Positions 1 to 8,208 of a stretch of DNA of 64,000 nt are shown here, piece after piece. Origin of the DNA: CBDCMJ01 sp965218875 (GTDB lineage Bacteria > Chloroflexota > Dehalococcoidia > Lucifugimonadales > UBA3495); the NCBI GenBank assembly GCA_965218875.1, contig OZ244707.1, positions 1,860,001 through 1,924,000 on the forward strand, written 5' to 3'. The translations under genes were made by a program, and so were the position numbers. The notes under the pieces are model-generated. The model ran no database searches, had not been told where the DNA came from, and saw only the letters and a list, made by a program, of their open reading frames with translations. Numbering within the stretch: position 1 is the first letter of the stretch; each line of letters starts with the position of its first letter.

Positions 1-1
1 G

Positions 2-223
2 AAAAACGTCCATATCCAGCGTTACAAGGGTCTCGGCGAGATGAACCCCGACCAGTTATGGGAAACTACCATGAACCCCGAAACCAGGAAGATGCTCCAG
101 GTCAAGATCGAGGACGCCGTCGAGGTGGACGACGTGTTCACCACCCTCATGGGAGAGGACGTTGGTCCTCGAAAGAGCTTCATCCAGGCCCACGCCCGCA
201 GCGTGAAGAACCTGGACGTGTAA
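2..223 (+). CDS. gyrB: DNA gyrase subunit B, C-terminal end (partial)
   Basis: The frame is open from base 2 and reads the end of the type II topoisomerase B subunit, including YKGLGEMNPDQLWETTM and a final SVKNLDV. This is the TOPRIM tail and C-terminal segment that contacts GyrA; the complex introduces negative supercoils using ATP. Only about 73 residues are in the window and the start lies upstream. GyrB rather than ParE is chosen because the tail matches the short, standard GyrB ending, but ParE ends similarly. The gene is followed after 35 bases by rpsT on the same strand. Confidence 0.9.
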   Translation, partial: KNVHIQRYKGLGEMNPDQLWETTMNPETRKMLQVKIEDAVEVDDVFTTLMGEDVGPRKSFIQAHARSVKNLDV

Positions 224-258
224 CTCTAGACCAATTCTCACGCGTAGGGAGGACCAAT

Positions 259-516
259 TTGCCCGCGAAAAAGGCCGGCCGTCAGTCAGTAAAGCGCCGC
301 GGGAGAAACGTAAGCGTACGGACCGAGACCAGGGGTTCGGTCAATAAGGCCCTGGTCGCCATTGGGAGCGGTGACGCCTCGGTGGCGGAGGCCGCGATGC
401 AGAACGCCATCAGCACTCTCGACCGCGCCGTCCGCAAGGGCATCATGCACCGGAATTCCGCCGCCAGGCGCAAGTCCCGTATTTCAGCCCGGTTCAACAA
501 GCTTCTAGTCTCCTGA
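259..516 (+). CDS. rpsT: 30S ribosomal protein S20
   Basis: An 85-residue basic protein, close to the usual 85-90 residues of S20, which binds 16S rRNA in the bottom of the 30S body. It has the typical helical-bundle pattern with a lysine/arginine-rich start (PAKKAGRQSVKRR) and the conserved HRNSAARRKSRISARFN near the end. The chosen start is a TTG at 259 because AGGGAGG lies at 246-252, seven bases upstream; the frame is open further upstream, but that stretch only overlaps gyrB and is not S20-like. It ends in TGA, showing that TGA is a stop in this genome. Confidence 0.9.
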   Translation: MPAKKAGRQSVKRRGRNVSVRTETRGSVNKALVAIGSGDASVAEAAMQNAISTLDRAVRKGIMHRNSAARRKSRISARFNKLLVS

Positions 517-557
517 CCGGCTGCTCCGGTGCGGCCGGACCACCGGGTCTTACCCGG

Positions 558-1064
558 CTACTTCAACGGCCCGGTCCAGACGTAGTCGTTGTCTCTCACG
601 TCGCCGTGGCAGGTCTGTCAGCCTCTGACCATGCCTTCCTTCTCGCCCGTGCCGTTGGTCAGGACCTTGAGCCAGAACCAGTCGTTGTGGTCGGGGTCGT
701 AACCCGGCTTTTTGTACATAACTGTGTTGGCGGCTAAATCGCCCTCGGGAGTGTAGTTCTCTTTCAGTATGATGGCCCCGTTGGGCATGACTCCCGCCTT
801 GTCGCCGAGGGCATCATAGGCGGCAGGATTGAGATATGTGCCCAGGAGCATACGGTGCGGGTCGCCGCCCTGGTATTTCTCGCCCCGGCCTGGCCACAGC
901 TCCCAGGACTCCTGGTAGTCCACTTCCTCAAGGTAAGCAAGCACCGAGGCGGCGGTGGCGCCGGGAAGTTCCGGCTCGTCGGAACCCCCGCACGCCGCCA
1001 CCGCTGTTGCGTCAAGCATGAGGACAAGCAGGGGAATCCAGAAGAGTATCCGGCGTGAGGACAT
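558..1064 (-). pseudogene. Cytochrome P460-like lipoprotein gene with in-frame TGA
   Basis: The start at 1064 gives a signal peptide (MSSRRILFWIPLLVLML...) with a lipobox-like VAAC, so export and lipidation are expected. The middle has NPAAYDALGDKAGVMPNG and the end has DHNDWFWLKVLTNGTGEKEG, a pattern known from cytochrome P460-type haem proteins. The frame stops at TGA (618-620) after 148 codons. Reading through it gives Q-T-C-H and then NDYVWTGPLK before TAG at 558. The TGA therefore sits where the first cysteine of a CXXCH haem motif is expected. Nonsense mutation is the simplest view; selenocysteine is possible but no convincing SECIS hairpin is seen. The P460 assignment is by motif memory. 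Confidence 0.6.
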
Positions 1065-1190
1065 TGACGAATCCCTGCAGCTACGGTGTTGGACAGGGTA
1101 AGGCCCGCGGCTTGAAGTCTGCCACAACCCCGCGATGCTGGACCTCAGCGCAAAGGTTCTTGTGCAAGGCAATCGCGTCTCAAGATAATG

Positions 1191-1303
1191 CCACCCTGAG
1201 CTTGGCGAAGGGTCTAAAATCGTCGTGGCAAGTCCTGGTTTGGGGCCCAAGACAAGATTGCCGGGCGCCGGTTTAGATTCTTCGACTTCGCTCAGAATGA
1301 CAC
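1191..1303. repeat. Dispersed intergenic repeat pieces
   Basis: Two short pieces, 1191-1222 (containing CCTGAGCTTGGCGAAGGGTC) and 1275-1303 (containing TTCGACTTCGCTCAGAATGA), lie in the 340-base gap before lexA. They resemble two arms of a dispersed intergenic repeat. The first piece recurs in the opposite orientation inside istA of the IS21 copy near 29,130. The rest of the gap shows no gene, and no clear SOS box was recognised. Confidence 0.5.
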
Positions 1304-1408
1304 TATCTTAAGATGCAATTGCCCGACTGGATGACATAAGCTCGTTGACGCCCCCCGGGAACCGTTGATAGCCTGTGAGCGCAAAAACCCGTCTCACGAA
1401 AGGGTGGC

Positions 1409-2062
1409 ATGACAACTAAGAAAACACTCTCCGCCAGACGCAAGCAAATACTGGACTTCATCCAGGAGTTCATCGGGGACAACGGGATTCCGCCCACGGT
1501 GCGGGACATTCAGCAGGCCTGCCGGATCAGCTCCACGTCGGTGGTCGACTACAACCTGCACAAGCTGAGACAGGCCGGGTACCTTAACCGCCGGCCCGAC
1601 GTGGCCCGGGGCATAGAGTTGCTGGACGAAAGGGGCCAGCCGGTGTCCAACAGCCCTAGGGTCCAGATCGTGGGCGCTATTGCCGCCGGTCTGCCCATCC
1701 CGGTGTTTTCCACCGAGGACTCTGCTGCCGGCGCGGAGTTCGATGTCATAGAAGTCCCTCCCGATCTGCCCCGCCGTTTTCCCCGGCTCTTCGGCCTCAA
1801 GGTCCACGGCACTTCCATGATCGACGCGCTGATCGACGACGGCGACGTGGTCATCGTTACCCCCAGCGCCGCCGCCGCCGACGGCGACATGGTGGTTGCC
1901 TGGCTGAAAGCCGAGGAGGAGGCCACGCTGAAGAAGTTCTACCTGGAGGGCGGCCGAGTACGGTTGCAGCCGGCCAACAGCAGTATGGAGCCCATTTACT
2001 GCCCCGCGGAGAACGTGGAAGTCCACGGCAAGGTGGTGCAGATCATCCGCAAGCTGGGGTAG
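1409..2062 (+). CDS. lexA: LexA repressor
   Basis: A 217-residue SOS repressor with an N-terminal winged helix (about residues 5-72; SARRKQILDFIQEFIGDNG, PTVRDIQQACRISS) and a C-terminal S24 self-cleavage domain. The cleavage dipeptide is Ala93-Gly94 in GAIAAGLP. The catalytic serine is Ser136 in HGTSMIDALIDDGD and the lysine is about Lys175 in EATLKKF. It represses DNA-repair genes until RecA-ssDNA filaments trigger autocleavage. GAAAGGG precedes the ATG by a few bases. It stands alone between intergenic repeats. Length and motifs are all standard, so the call is firm; its operator was not identified. Confidence 0.95.
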   Translation: MTTKKTLSARRKQILDFIQEFIGDNGIPPTVRDIQQACRISSTSVVDYNLHKLRQAGYLNRRPDVARGIELLDERGQPVSNSPRVQIVGAIAAGLPIPVFSTEDSAAGAEFDVIEVPPDLPRRFPRLFGLKVHGTSMIDALIDDGDVVIVTPSAAAADGDMVVAWLKAEEEATLKKFYLEGGRVRLQPANSSMEPIYCPAENVEVHGKVVQIIRKLG

Positions 2063-2127
2063 CTTCCGCCATGGCGGGGAGCGCTTTCCGTCAGCCCGAC
2101 GGGGAGCCAGGGGACGGGGATCGAAGG

Positions 2128-2505
2128 CTAGCGGCGGCTGTTGGCCAGGGCGCTGTACATTGCCACGCAGAAGGGGACGCAGTAGCTGATGGGGATTTTC
2201 CAGTACAGGGCGGTCTCCCAGTGGCCGACTAGGATTGCGTCACCCTGGTTGAAGAGGGTGATGATGGTCCCTACCACTGACGCCACTATCACCGAGCGGC
2301 GCAACATGGGGAGGTGGCGGAAGGCGCAGGAAATACACTTGCGAATTTCGGGTATTTCGGCGCCAACGTCCGCATAGCCATGGGGCGCTCTGGCTTTGAA
2401 CGCGAAGATCCATCCCTGATGGAGCACTTGCCCGCAACGAACGCATTGAAAGCGGCTCCCGGCCTCAACCTCGGATTTTCGCTCCATGGCGACAGCTTGT
2501 TCCAT
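2128..2505 (-). CDS. NrtS-like membrane protein with N-terminal zinc ribbon
   Basis: A 125-residue protein. The N-terminal half has two CxxC pairs (CVRC near residue 21 and CISC near residue 57) that suggest a zinc ribbon. The C-terminal half has RRSVIVASVVGTIITLFNQ and WKIPISYCVPFCVAMYSA, two hydrophobic segments that match what I recall of the NrtS family, small membrane proteins linked to nitrate/nitrite transport. The ribbon fusion is unusual. The start could instead be the ATG six codons in. No nitrogen genes are adjacent, so the role is uncertain. Confidence 0.6.
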   Translation of the reverse strand: MEQAVAMERKSEVEAGSRFQCVRCGQVLHQGWIFAFKARAPHGYADVGAEIPEIRKCISCAFRHLPMLRRSVIVASVVGTIITLFNQGDAILVGHWETALYWKIPISYCVPFCVAMYSALANSRR

Positions 2506-2698
2506 GCTTCTCCAAGATCCCCGGGGCCGGGATTAGCGGCTGTGAGCCCCGGACGCTGATGATTCCCAGCGCCCGCGGGCGCCCGTTATGCTTGGGTTCC
2601 GCGCCGCCGGTATTGTATTCCGGGGCTTATTGGGTGTCAATCTGCCTAAGGCGAGGCTAGGGGATATTTTTGTTGACCCTGCGTGCTCTGCGCTCCAG

Positions 2699-2831
2699 CC
2701 TGTCATTCCGCTGGAGCGCAGCGACGAGGAATCCAAAATGCATGGCCGCAAGCCCCGGACGCTAATCACGGGCCACCCTGCGCACTCCTCCCCTGTCATT
2801 CCGCTGGAGCGCAGCGACGAGGAATCTAAAA
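2699..2831. repeat. Two copies of a 40-bp dispersed repeat
   Basis: Two nearly identical 40-base copies lie at 2699-2738 and 2792-2831 in the same orientation. Each contains GTCATTCCGCTGGAGCGCAG followed by CGACGAGGAATC; they differ by one base (ATCC versus ATCT). They sit in a 760-base non-coding gap (2506-3265) that otherwise shows no gene I can support. Such sequences are common intergenic repeats in some Chloroflexota and other environmental genomes; function unknown. Confidence 0.75.
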
Positions 2832-3265
2832 CGGATAGCCGCCAGCCCCTGCTCCCGGTGATGGGCCTCCCCGTGCCGGGGGACTCGGGTTCCTCTTCGG
2901 GTGCCAGGCCAACGGCGGGCCGAGGCACTGGGCGCGGCATGGCAGACAGCCCTGCCTCCGGCGGTCGTTTGGGCGTGTCGGGGTGTGCCAAACTCGGGTT
3001 GGGGCGGACCTCGCGATTCCCACGAAGAAGACCGGATAGCTGCCTTCGGCTGGAGCAGTCTTGTTGGGGTCTGCCCCGTCACTCTATACTAGGGATGCTC
3101 CGCAACACCCACTGATGCAACCGTTTCCCTGGCAAGGTCGTCCAATAGTCCCAAGAGCTATTCAGACCATTCCCGGAAGCGATGGCTGCGGCAGCCGGAC
3201 CGGCAAGACGTGGGGCTCAGCAACGGCTTAACCGATTCTCCCGCGGGCAGTTGGAGGAGTCGCCC

Positions 3266-3943
3266 ATGTACGACTTTCACACCCACACCTTCCTCAGCGA
3301 TGGGGTGCTGTCACCGGTAGAGTTGATTCGCCGTGCCATGGTGCAGGGCTACAAGGTGATGGCGATAACCGATCACGTCGGACTGGGGAATGTGGAGTGG
3401 GTGCTGAAGACGTTGATTCAAGACTGCGCCCAGGCCAGCAGACGCTGGGACATCATGGCCCTGCCCGGGGTCGAGGTGACTCACGTTCCCAAGGAAGACG
3501 TGGACCTGGTGGCCAGGACCGCCAAGGAACTGGGAGCTAAGCTGGTGGCGGTCCACGGTGAGACCATCGTGGAGCCGGTGGAGCCGGGCACCAACGACGC
3601 CGCGGTCCGGTCGGGGGCCGTGGACGTACTGGCCCATCCGGGCCTCATCACTTACGAGGAGTGCCGCTTGGCTGCCGAGAACGGGGTCCGGTTGGAGGTG
3701 TCCGCCCGCAAGGGTCACAGCCTCACCAATGGACACGTGGTCAAGATGGCCAGGGAAGCGGGCGCCCTCACGGTGCTGGATTCGGATGCCCACGGCCCGG
3801 AGGACCTGCTAACGCCCGACCTTTGCGTGCGGATCGCCAAGGGCGCCGGTCTCGCCGCGGGTGAGGTGCATGCCTTGCTGCACTCCAACCCTCGGGACCT
3901 GCTGGCCCGCCTGGGAATCTCTGCAGTCCCGGCCCCCCCGTAA
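3266..3943 (+). CDS. PHP-domain phosphoesterase
   Basis: A 225-residue PHP-fold metal-dependent phosphoesterase. The start is set at the ATG preceding YDFHTHTFLSDG, with GGAGGAGT eight bases upstream; the open frame further upstream has no PHP character. Metal ligands are visible as HTH (near residue 4), ITDH (near 38), the E in LPGVEVTH, HGE, HPG and a late DSDAHG. The family includes histidinol-phosphatase-like and 3',5'-nucleotidase enzymes; the exact substrate cannot be read from the sequence. A strong hairpin terminator follows seven bases after the stop. Confidence 0.8.
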   Translation: MYDFHTHTFLSDGVLSPVELIRRAMVQGYKVMAITDHVGLGNVEWVLKTLIQDCAQASRRWDIMALPGVEVTHVPKEDVDLVARTAKELGAKLVAVHGETIVEPVEPGTNDAAVRSGAVDVLAHPGLITYEECRLAAENGVRLEVSARKGHSLTNGHVVKMAREAGALTVLDSDAHGPEDLLTPDLCVRIAKGAGLAAGEVHALLHSNPRDLLARLGISAVPAPP

Positions 3944-3950
3944 ACAAAGC

Positions 3951-3975
3951 AGTGGCGCCTTTAGGCGCCACTTTA
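3951..3975 (+). terminator. Intrinsic terminator
   Basis: A perfect nine-base stem AGTGGCGCC / GGCGCCACT with a four-base TTTA loop and a short TTT tail, just after the PHP gene. It also lies just past the 3' end of the converging DUF5679 gene and could serve both. Confidence 0.75.
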
Positions 3976-3994
3976 GAGGCCTAGGGCGAGGCAG

Positions 3995-4135
3995 TTACGC
4001 CTTGCCGATACGAAACACCTTGGTCCCGCAGGTGGGGCACACGCCCCGTGTTGCCGGCCGTCCGTTCTTCAACGTGACTTGCTGTGGATTGGATATCTCC
4101 CGTTTACTCCGGCACTTGAAGCAGTACGCCTCCAT
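3995..4135 (-). CDS. DUF5679 small zinc-ribbon protein
   Basis: A 46-residue protein starting at ATG 4135: MEAYCFKCRSKREI, then KNGRPATRGVCPTCGTK and a basic end FRIGKA. The four cysteines (CxxC and CxxC) should bind one zinc ion. The arrangement and length match the DUF5679 family, which I recall as frequent in Chloroflexota; function unknown. It converges on the PHP gene and shares the terminator region. Confidence 0.8.
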   Translation of the reverse strand: MEAYCFKCRSKREISNPQQVTLKNGRPATRGVCPTCGTKVFRIGKA

Positions 4136-4544
4136 CGCCTAGACCTCCCCAACCGTGATGCAACGCGCCCGGTTCCCCGATCTAAGACCCGCTGGTTGGG
4201 AAGCTCTCCCACCCCTATCATGTGGGCACGCTAATACCGGCTTCCCTTGCGTTTCTTCCGTTAGTCCGCCCGTCTATTCTGCGAGAGGCGGCTCAGGTGC
4301 AACTATCGGCGGCGCGACGCCAAAACCGACGCTATCAATATACAGAGCGGACGGCGTTTGTCAAGGCTGGTGACGGCTAACGCAGGGGTGACGGGTATAG
4401 GCTGCGACCTGCTTCAAGGCCATGAGTCGGCCCGTTAAAGAGGATAGGGGATGCGGGCATCAGCCTTGCGGCGGAGGACCCCGGTATCTAGGCCACATCG
4501 GTGTCCCACCGGGCGCCGGGAGTTAGTTGTCGTCCGGGACGCCG
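4136..4544. other. Gap without recognisable gene
   Basis: About 400 bases between the DUF5679 gene and the end of truB. Neither a tRNA-like T-arm nor a convincing coding frame was found on either strand; the open frames present have no family character. Confidence 0.4.
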
Positions 4545-5561
4545 CTAGGTCCGCGGATACGGCCCGGCCTGTCGTGCCGGGGCTCTGCCCGCCGACTCGG
4601 GGCCGTCCGGAGCCAGGGGAGAGGGTGTGTCTATCTGGAACACTTTTACCGGCTGCCAGGTATTGGTTGGGCGGTCCAGCCGCACCAAGGCAAGAAATCG
4701 GCCGCCGGCGCCGTAAGCCCTGAACATTTCCAGGTACGCAGCATCGGTGATCGGGCTGCCCAGGCTTACCGCCTGGCCGTTGCGCAGGTACTCCTGGGCC
4801 TGACGGCCCACTGATACGCTGCGCAAGTTCCGGAGGACCCAATCTATGGGGTGCAGAAACGTCTGCCAGCCGCCCGGCTCCGCGGCCGACTGCTCCAGTT
4901 GCTCCAGGGTTACGGACTCCTCGGCCACGAATCCTCCGGAAGATAGCCGCGACAGGTCAGCCACATGGCCGCCGCACCCCAACACCCTGCCCAGGTCGTC
5001 GGCCAAGGACCGCATGTAGACCCCAGGGCCGCTGTCCACTTCCAGCGTAAGGAACGGTGGAGTGTAGTCCAATATGGTGATGTTGTGTATTTCGACAGGC
5101 CGCGCCTCGCGCCCCACTTCTATGCCGGCCCGGGCCAGGTTGTAGAGCCTCTGGCCCTGCTGCTTGATGGCGCTGTACATGGGAGGCACCTGTTCGATAG
5201 GCCCCACGAAGGACCTAAGCTCTCGCTCTATGTCCTCTCGGGTCACCCCGCCCGGGTCCTTGGTGCTGACCACCGTGCCTTCGGCGTCGAAGGTGGTGGT
5301 GGCGACGCCGAGCTCGATTTTCATGCGGTACCGCTTGGGGCTTGCCACCACGTAGTCCATGAGACGGGTTGCCTGGCCGAAGCACACGGGCAGAATGCCC
5401 TGGGCCAGGGGGTCCATGGTCCCGCCGTGACCCACCTTGCGCCGCTGTCCGGTAATCCGTTTTACCCGCCGCAGGGCGTCCATGGAGGTGATTCCCGGCG
5501 GTTTGTACAGGTTGACGAACCCGTTGACCGGTGGCGGACCGCTGTTCTTGGACTTAGCCAC
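4545..5561 (-). CDS. truB: tRNA pseudouridine(55) synthase TruB
   Basis: Converts uridine 55 of the T-loop of tRNAs to pseudouridine. The catalytic aspartate is Asp50 in GHGGTMDPLAQG. KRYRMKIELGVATTTFDAEG and YSAIKQQGQRLY are the usual substrate-loop motifs. The family motif GTYIRTLAEDLG appears here as GVYMRSLADDLG. The protein has 338 residues; the last roughly 40 (proline/arginine-rich) go beyond the usual end and may be disordered. The start is GTG, three bases after the rbfA stop, so the two are translated as one unit. It is the last gene of the nusA-ylxR-infB-rbfA-truB operon. Confidence 0.92.
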   Translation of the reverse strand: MAKSKNSGPPPVNGFVNLYKPPGITSMDALRRVKRITGQRRKVGHGGTMDPLAQGILPVCFGQATRLMDYVVASPKRYRMKIELGVATTTFDAEGTVVSTKDPGGVTREDIERELRSFVGPIEQVPPMYSAIKQQGQRLYNLARAGIEVGREARPVEIHNITILDYTPPFLTLEVDSGPGVYMRSLADDLGRVLGCGGHVADLSRLSSGGFVAEESVTLEQLEQSAAEPGGWQTFLHPIDWVLRNLRSVSVGRQAQEYLRNGQAVSLGSPITDAAYLEMFRAYGAGGRFLALVRLDRPTNTWQPVKVFQIDTPSPLAPDGPESAGRAPARQAGPYPRT

Positions 5562-5564
5562 AGC

Positions 5565-5981
5565 CTAGCCGCCCTGCACCGGGAAACTGAGGGGGCCCAC
5601 GTAGTCATCATCCTCATCCGGCTGGGCGTGGCTGGGTAGAGTATCCCGAATGGTGTCCATGATGCCGAGGAGATGGGATCCTTCTTCTATAGACTCGTCC
5701 AGGTCGAAGGTTAGGAATGGGGTGTAGCGCAGCGTAAGACGGGGACGAAGCTCCCGTCTCAGGAAAGCCGCAGCGGACCTGATGCCATCCAGGGCGCTCT
5801 GCTTGGCGGCGGCGTCACCCATCACGCTCAGATACACGTGGGCGTTCCGCAAATCTGAGGAAGTGGCGACGCGCGTGATGCTAATGACGCCGTTCAATCT
5901 CGGGTCCTTGATACCCGCGGTGAGCAGCCGGCTGATTTCGTGGCGCAACAACCCGCTGACACGGTCGGTCCGTCTGGACAT
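5565..5981 (-). CDS. rbfA: 30S ribosome-binding factor RbfA
   Basis: A KH-fold factor needed for late 16S rRNA maturation. The frame holds SRRTDRVSGLLRHEISRLL, DPRLNGVISITRV, NAHVYLSVMGD and LRYTPFLTFDLDESIEEG, all typical. Two starts are possible: the ATG at 5981 (139 codons including stop, standard length) or a GTG at 6035 five bases past infB, which would add 18 basic residues. No clear ribosome site separates them; the ATG fits the family better. It sits between infB and truB in the operon. Confidence 0.88.
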   Translation of the reverse strand: MSRRTDRVSGLLRHEISRLLTAGIKDPRLNGVISITRVATSSDLRNAHVYLSVMGDAAAKQSALDGIRSAAAFLRRELRPRLTLRYTPFLTFDLDESIEEGSHLLGIMDTIRDTLPSHAQPDEDDDYVGPLSFPVQGG

Positions 5982-6039
5982 AGGAGGGGCCCCCAGGGGT
6001 GAGTATCGGATGCGCCGCCGGCGAGGCGACGACACGAAG

Positions 6040-7878
6040 TTAACGGCGGACCTGTTCCTGGCGGTGCGCTTCCAGGATGTCTCCCTGCAGGAAGTCGTTG
6101 AACCCCTGAAGCATTACGCCGCAATCGGTGCCCGCGGTCATTTCGTTGACCTCGTCCCGGAAATGCCGCAGGCTGGCAACGGTAGTCTCGTGGACCTGCT
6201 CGCCGTCTCGAAGAACCCGCACCGTGGCGCCGCGGGTTATGCGGCCCTCCAGGACCCGGCACCCGGCGATCTGCACTCCGCGGCGAGAGGGGAACACCTC
6301 GCGTATGTCGGCACGGCCCAAGATAACCCCGGTGGAGGTCGGCTTCAGCATGCCGCTGAGGGTCTGGTCTATGTCGTCTATCAGTTGGTAGATGATGTTG
6401 TAACGCCGGATTTCCACGCCCATGCGGTCGGCCAGGCGCTCCGCGCTGGGCTCGGCTCCCACCGTGAAGGCTATTACCACGGCCCCCGACGCGCTGGACA
6501 GCATCACGTCCGACTCGGTAACGGTGCCGCAGCCGCTGTGGAGAAGGCGGACCTTGGCGTCGGTGTTGACCAATCCCTCCAGCGCCTGTTCCAGCGCCTC
6601 TACGGAGCCCTGCACGTCGGCCTTCAACACCAGGTTGAGCTCCTTGATGTCCCCGGCATCCACCTGCTTGACTACTTCGTCCAGGGTCATGGCCCTGGTT
6701 TGGGTCAGTTGAGTTGAGTGCAGCTTGCCCCTCTGTCCCGCGGCGGCCCGGGCCGCGCTGTCGCTGGGATATATGGAGAACAGGTCCCCGGCTTCCGGGA
6801 CCGCGTTGAAACCCAGCACTTCGCCGGCGGACCCCGGAACCACGGACTTGACGGGCCTGCCTTGGTCGTCGGCCAGGGCTTTGATCCGGCCCCACGCGCC
6901 TCCGGCCACGATGCACGCGCCGACATCGAGGACTCCTTCCTGGACCAGGAGGGTGGCCGTGGGACCCCGCTTCCGGTCCAGCTTGGCCTCTATCACGACT
7001 CCCGCCGCGGGCTTGTCTGGGTTGGCTTTCAGCTCGGCCACCTCGGCCACCACCAGCAGGTTTTCCAGGAGGTCGTCGATGCCGTCGCCGGTCCTGGCGG
7101 AAAGCTCCACGGAGATGACGTTGCCGCCCCAATCTTCCACCAGCAGGTCCCGCTCGCTAAGCTGTCGCTTGACCCGCTCCGGGTCCGCTCCCGGGAGGTC
7201 CATCTTATTGATGGCCACCACTATAGGCACCTGGGCGGCCTTGGCGTGGTTGATGGCCTCTATGGTCTGGGGCATGAGGCCGTCGTCGGCGGCCACCACC
7301 AGCACCGCGATATCGGTGACCCTTGCTCCCCTGGCCCGGATGGAGGTGAAGGCCTCGTGGCCCGGGGTGTCCAGGAAAGTAATGGGCCGCCCCTGAAAGT
7401 CCACCTGGTAGGCCCCTATGTGCTGGGTAATGCCGCCCGCCTCGTGGTCAGCAACCTGGGTCCGCCGTATGGTGTCCAGCAGCGACGTCTTGCCGTGGTC
7501 CACGTGGCCCAAGATGGTAATCACCGGGGGGCGGGGCGCCATGTTCTCCAGGTCGGCGGGGTCTTGCTGAGTTGCGGAAAGATGAGAGCCGCTGTCGCTG
7601 GTCTCCGCCTCCGTGGTGCGGATACCAAAGGCGCCGGTTACCAGGGAGGCCATCTGATAGTCTATGACCTGGTTCATCGCCGCCATTATGCCGTTGCGCA
7701 TTAGCTGCTTGATGACGTCGATGGGGGTTTGATCAATCAGCTCCGACAGGTGTTGCACCGTCATAGTTGAGGGCAAAACCAACACCCGGGGCTGGCGTCG
7801 CGCCTCGCCCTGCTGATGGCCAGTCCTGCCGGGCCGCGCCCGTTCACCGGTTGGGGCAGACCTCTTGCCAGTTGTCAT
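6040..7878 (-). CDS. infB: Translation initiation factor IF-2 (short form)
   Basis: A GTPase that places fMet-tRNA on the 30S subunit and joins subunits. G1 is GHVDHGKT (124-131), G3 DTPGH (170-174), G4 NKMD (224-227), G5 SARTG. Domains II to IV follow, ending in VMLQGFNDFLQGDILEA. With 612 residues it lacks the long repetitive N-terminal region of the E. coli protein. It keeps one N-terminal IF2_N-type module (MTVQHLSELIDQTPIDVIKQ) after about 38 basic residues. The stop codon is a few bases before rbfA and the start lies three bases after the ylxR stop. Confidence 0.95.
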   Translation of the reverse strand: MTTGKRSAPTGERARPGRTGHQQGEARRQPRVLVLPSTMTVQHLSELIDQTPIDVIKQLMRNGIMAAMNQVIDYQMASLVTGAFGIRTTEAETSDSGSHLSATQQDPADLENMAPRPPVITILGHVDHGKTSLLDTIRRTQVADHEAGGITQHIGAYQVDFQGRPITFLDTPGHEAFTSIRARGARVTDIAVLVVAADDGLMPQTIEAINHAKAAQVPIVVAINKMDLPGADPERVKRQLSERDLLVEDWGGNVISVELSARTGDGIDDLLENLLVVAEVAELKANPDKPAAGVVIEAKLDRKRGPTATLLVQEGVLDVGACIVAGGAWGRIKALADDQGRPVKSVVPGSAGEVLGFNAVPEAGDLFSIYPSDSAARAAAGQRGKLHSTQLTQTRAMTLDEVVKQVDAGDIKELNLVLKADVQGSVEALEQALEGLVNTDAKVRLLHSGCGTVTESDVMLSSASGAVVIAFTVGAEPSAERLADRMGVEIRRYNIIYQLIDDIDQTLSGMLKPTSTGVILGRADIREVFPSRRGVQIAGCRVLEGRITRGATVRVLRDGEQVHETTVASLRHFRDEVNEMTAGTDCGVMLQGFNDFLQGDILEAHRQEQVRR

Positions 7879-7881
7879 CTA

Positions 7882-8175
7882 TCATTCCCCGATCAACGGC
7901 CCGTCCAACCCGTGGGAGTAATGGGCCGTAAGCTGCGCTCGGTCTTCCGGAGATATGGGGGTCTTAAGGCTGCGGTCCAAGGCGCCCTTGGCGATTCCCC
8001 GCTGCCAGCACTCGGTCGACCGGCAGAGGTAGGCGCCTCGCCCGGCCTCCTTGCCTTTGTGGTCTACCTTCACCGTCCCCAGGGGAGTGCGGACAATCCT
8101 TACCAACTCCCTCTTGGGCAACTTCCGGCGGCAGGCAACACAACTGCGTTCCGGGATGTGCCGCGTCTTGACCAA
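7882..8175 (-). CDS. ylxR: YlxR family RNA-binding protein (DUF448)
   Basis: A 97-residue basic protein with the hallmark PERSCVACRRKLPKRELVRIV at the start and GRGAYLCRSTECWQRG further on. In Firmicutes the homologue (RnpM) binds RNase P RNA; elsewhere its role is unsettled. The start is a TTG with GGGAG seven bases upstream, which agrees with the family N-terminus. It lies between nusA and infB, the classic position. Confidence 0.9.
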   Translation of the reverse strand: MVKTRHIPERSCVACRRKLPKRELVRIVRTPLGTVKVDHKGKEAGRGAYLCRSTECWQRGIAKGALDRSLKTPISPEDRAQLTAHYSHGLDGPLIGE

Positions 8176-8208
8176 TTAGGTCTCCCACCAAGGTTGGGCG
8201 GAAGAAGG

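Noticed and set aside
1065..1250. N-terminal extension of the P460-like lipoprotein
   Set aside because: The frame is open upstream of 1064 but runs through a dispersed repeat and would bury the signal peptide; the ATG before SSRRILFW gives a normal lipoprotein start.
2588..3115. 175-codon open frame between the NrtS-like gene and the PHP gene
   Set aside because: It runs through two copies of an intergenic repeat and has no protein character; treated as non-coding.
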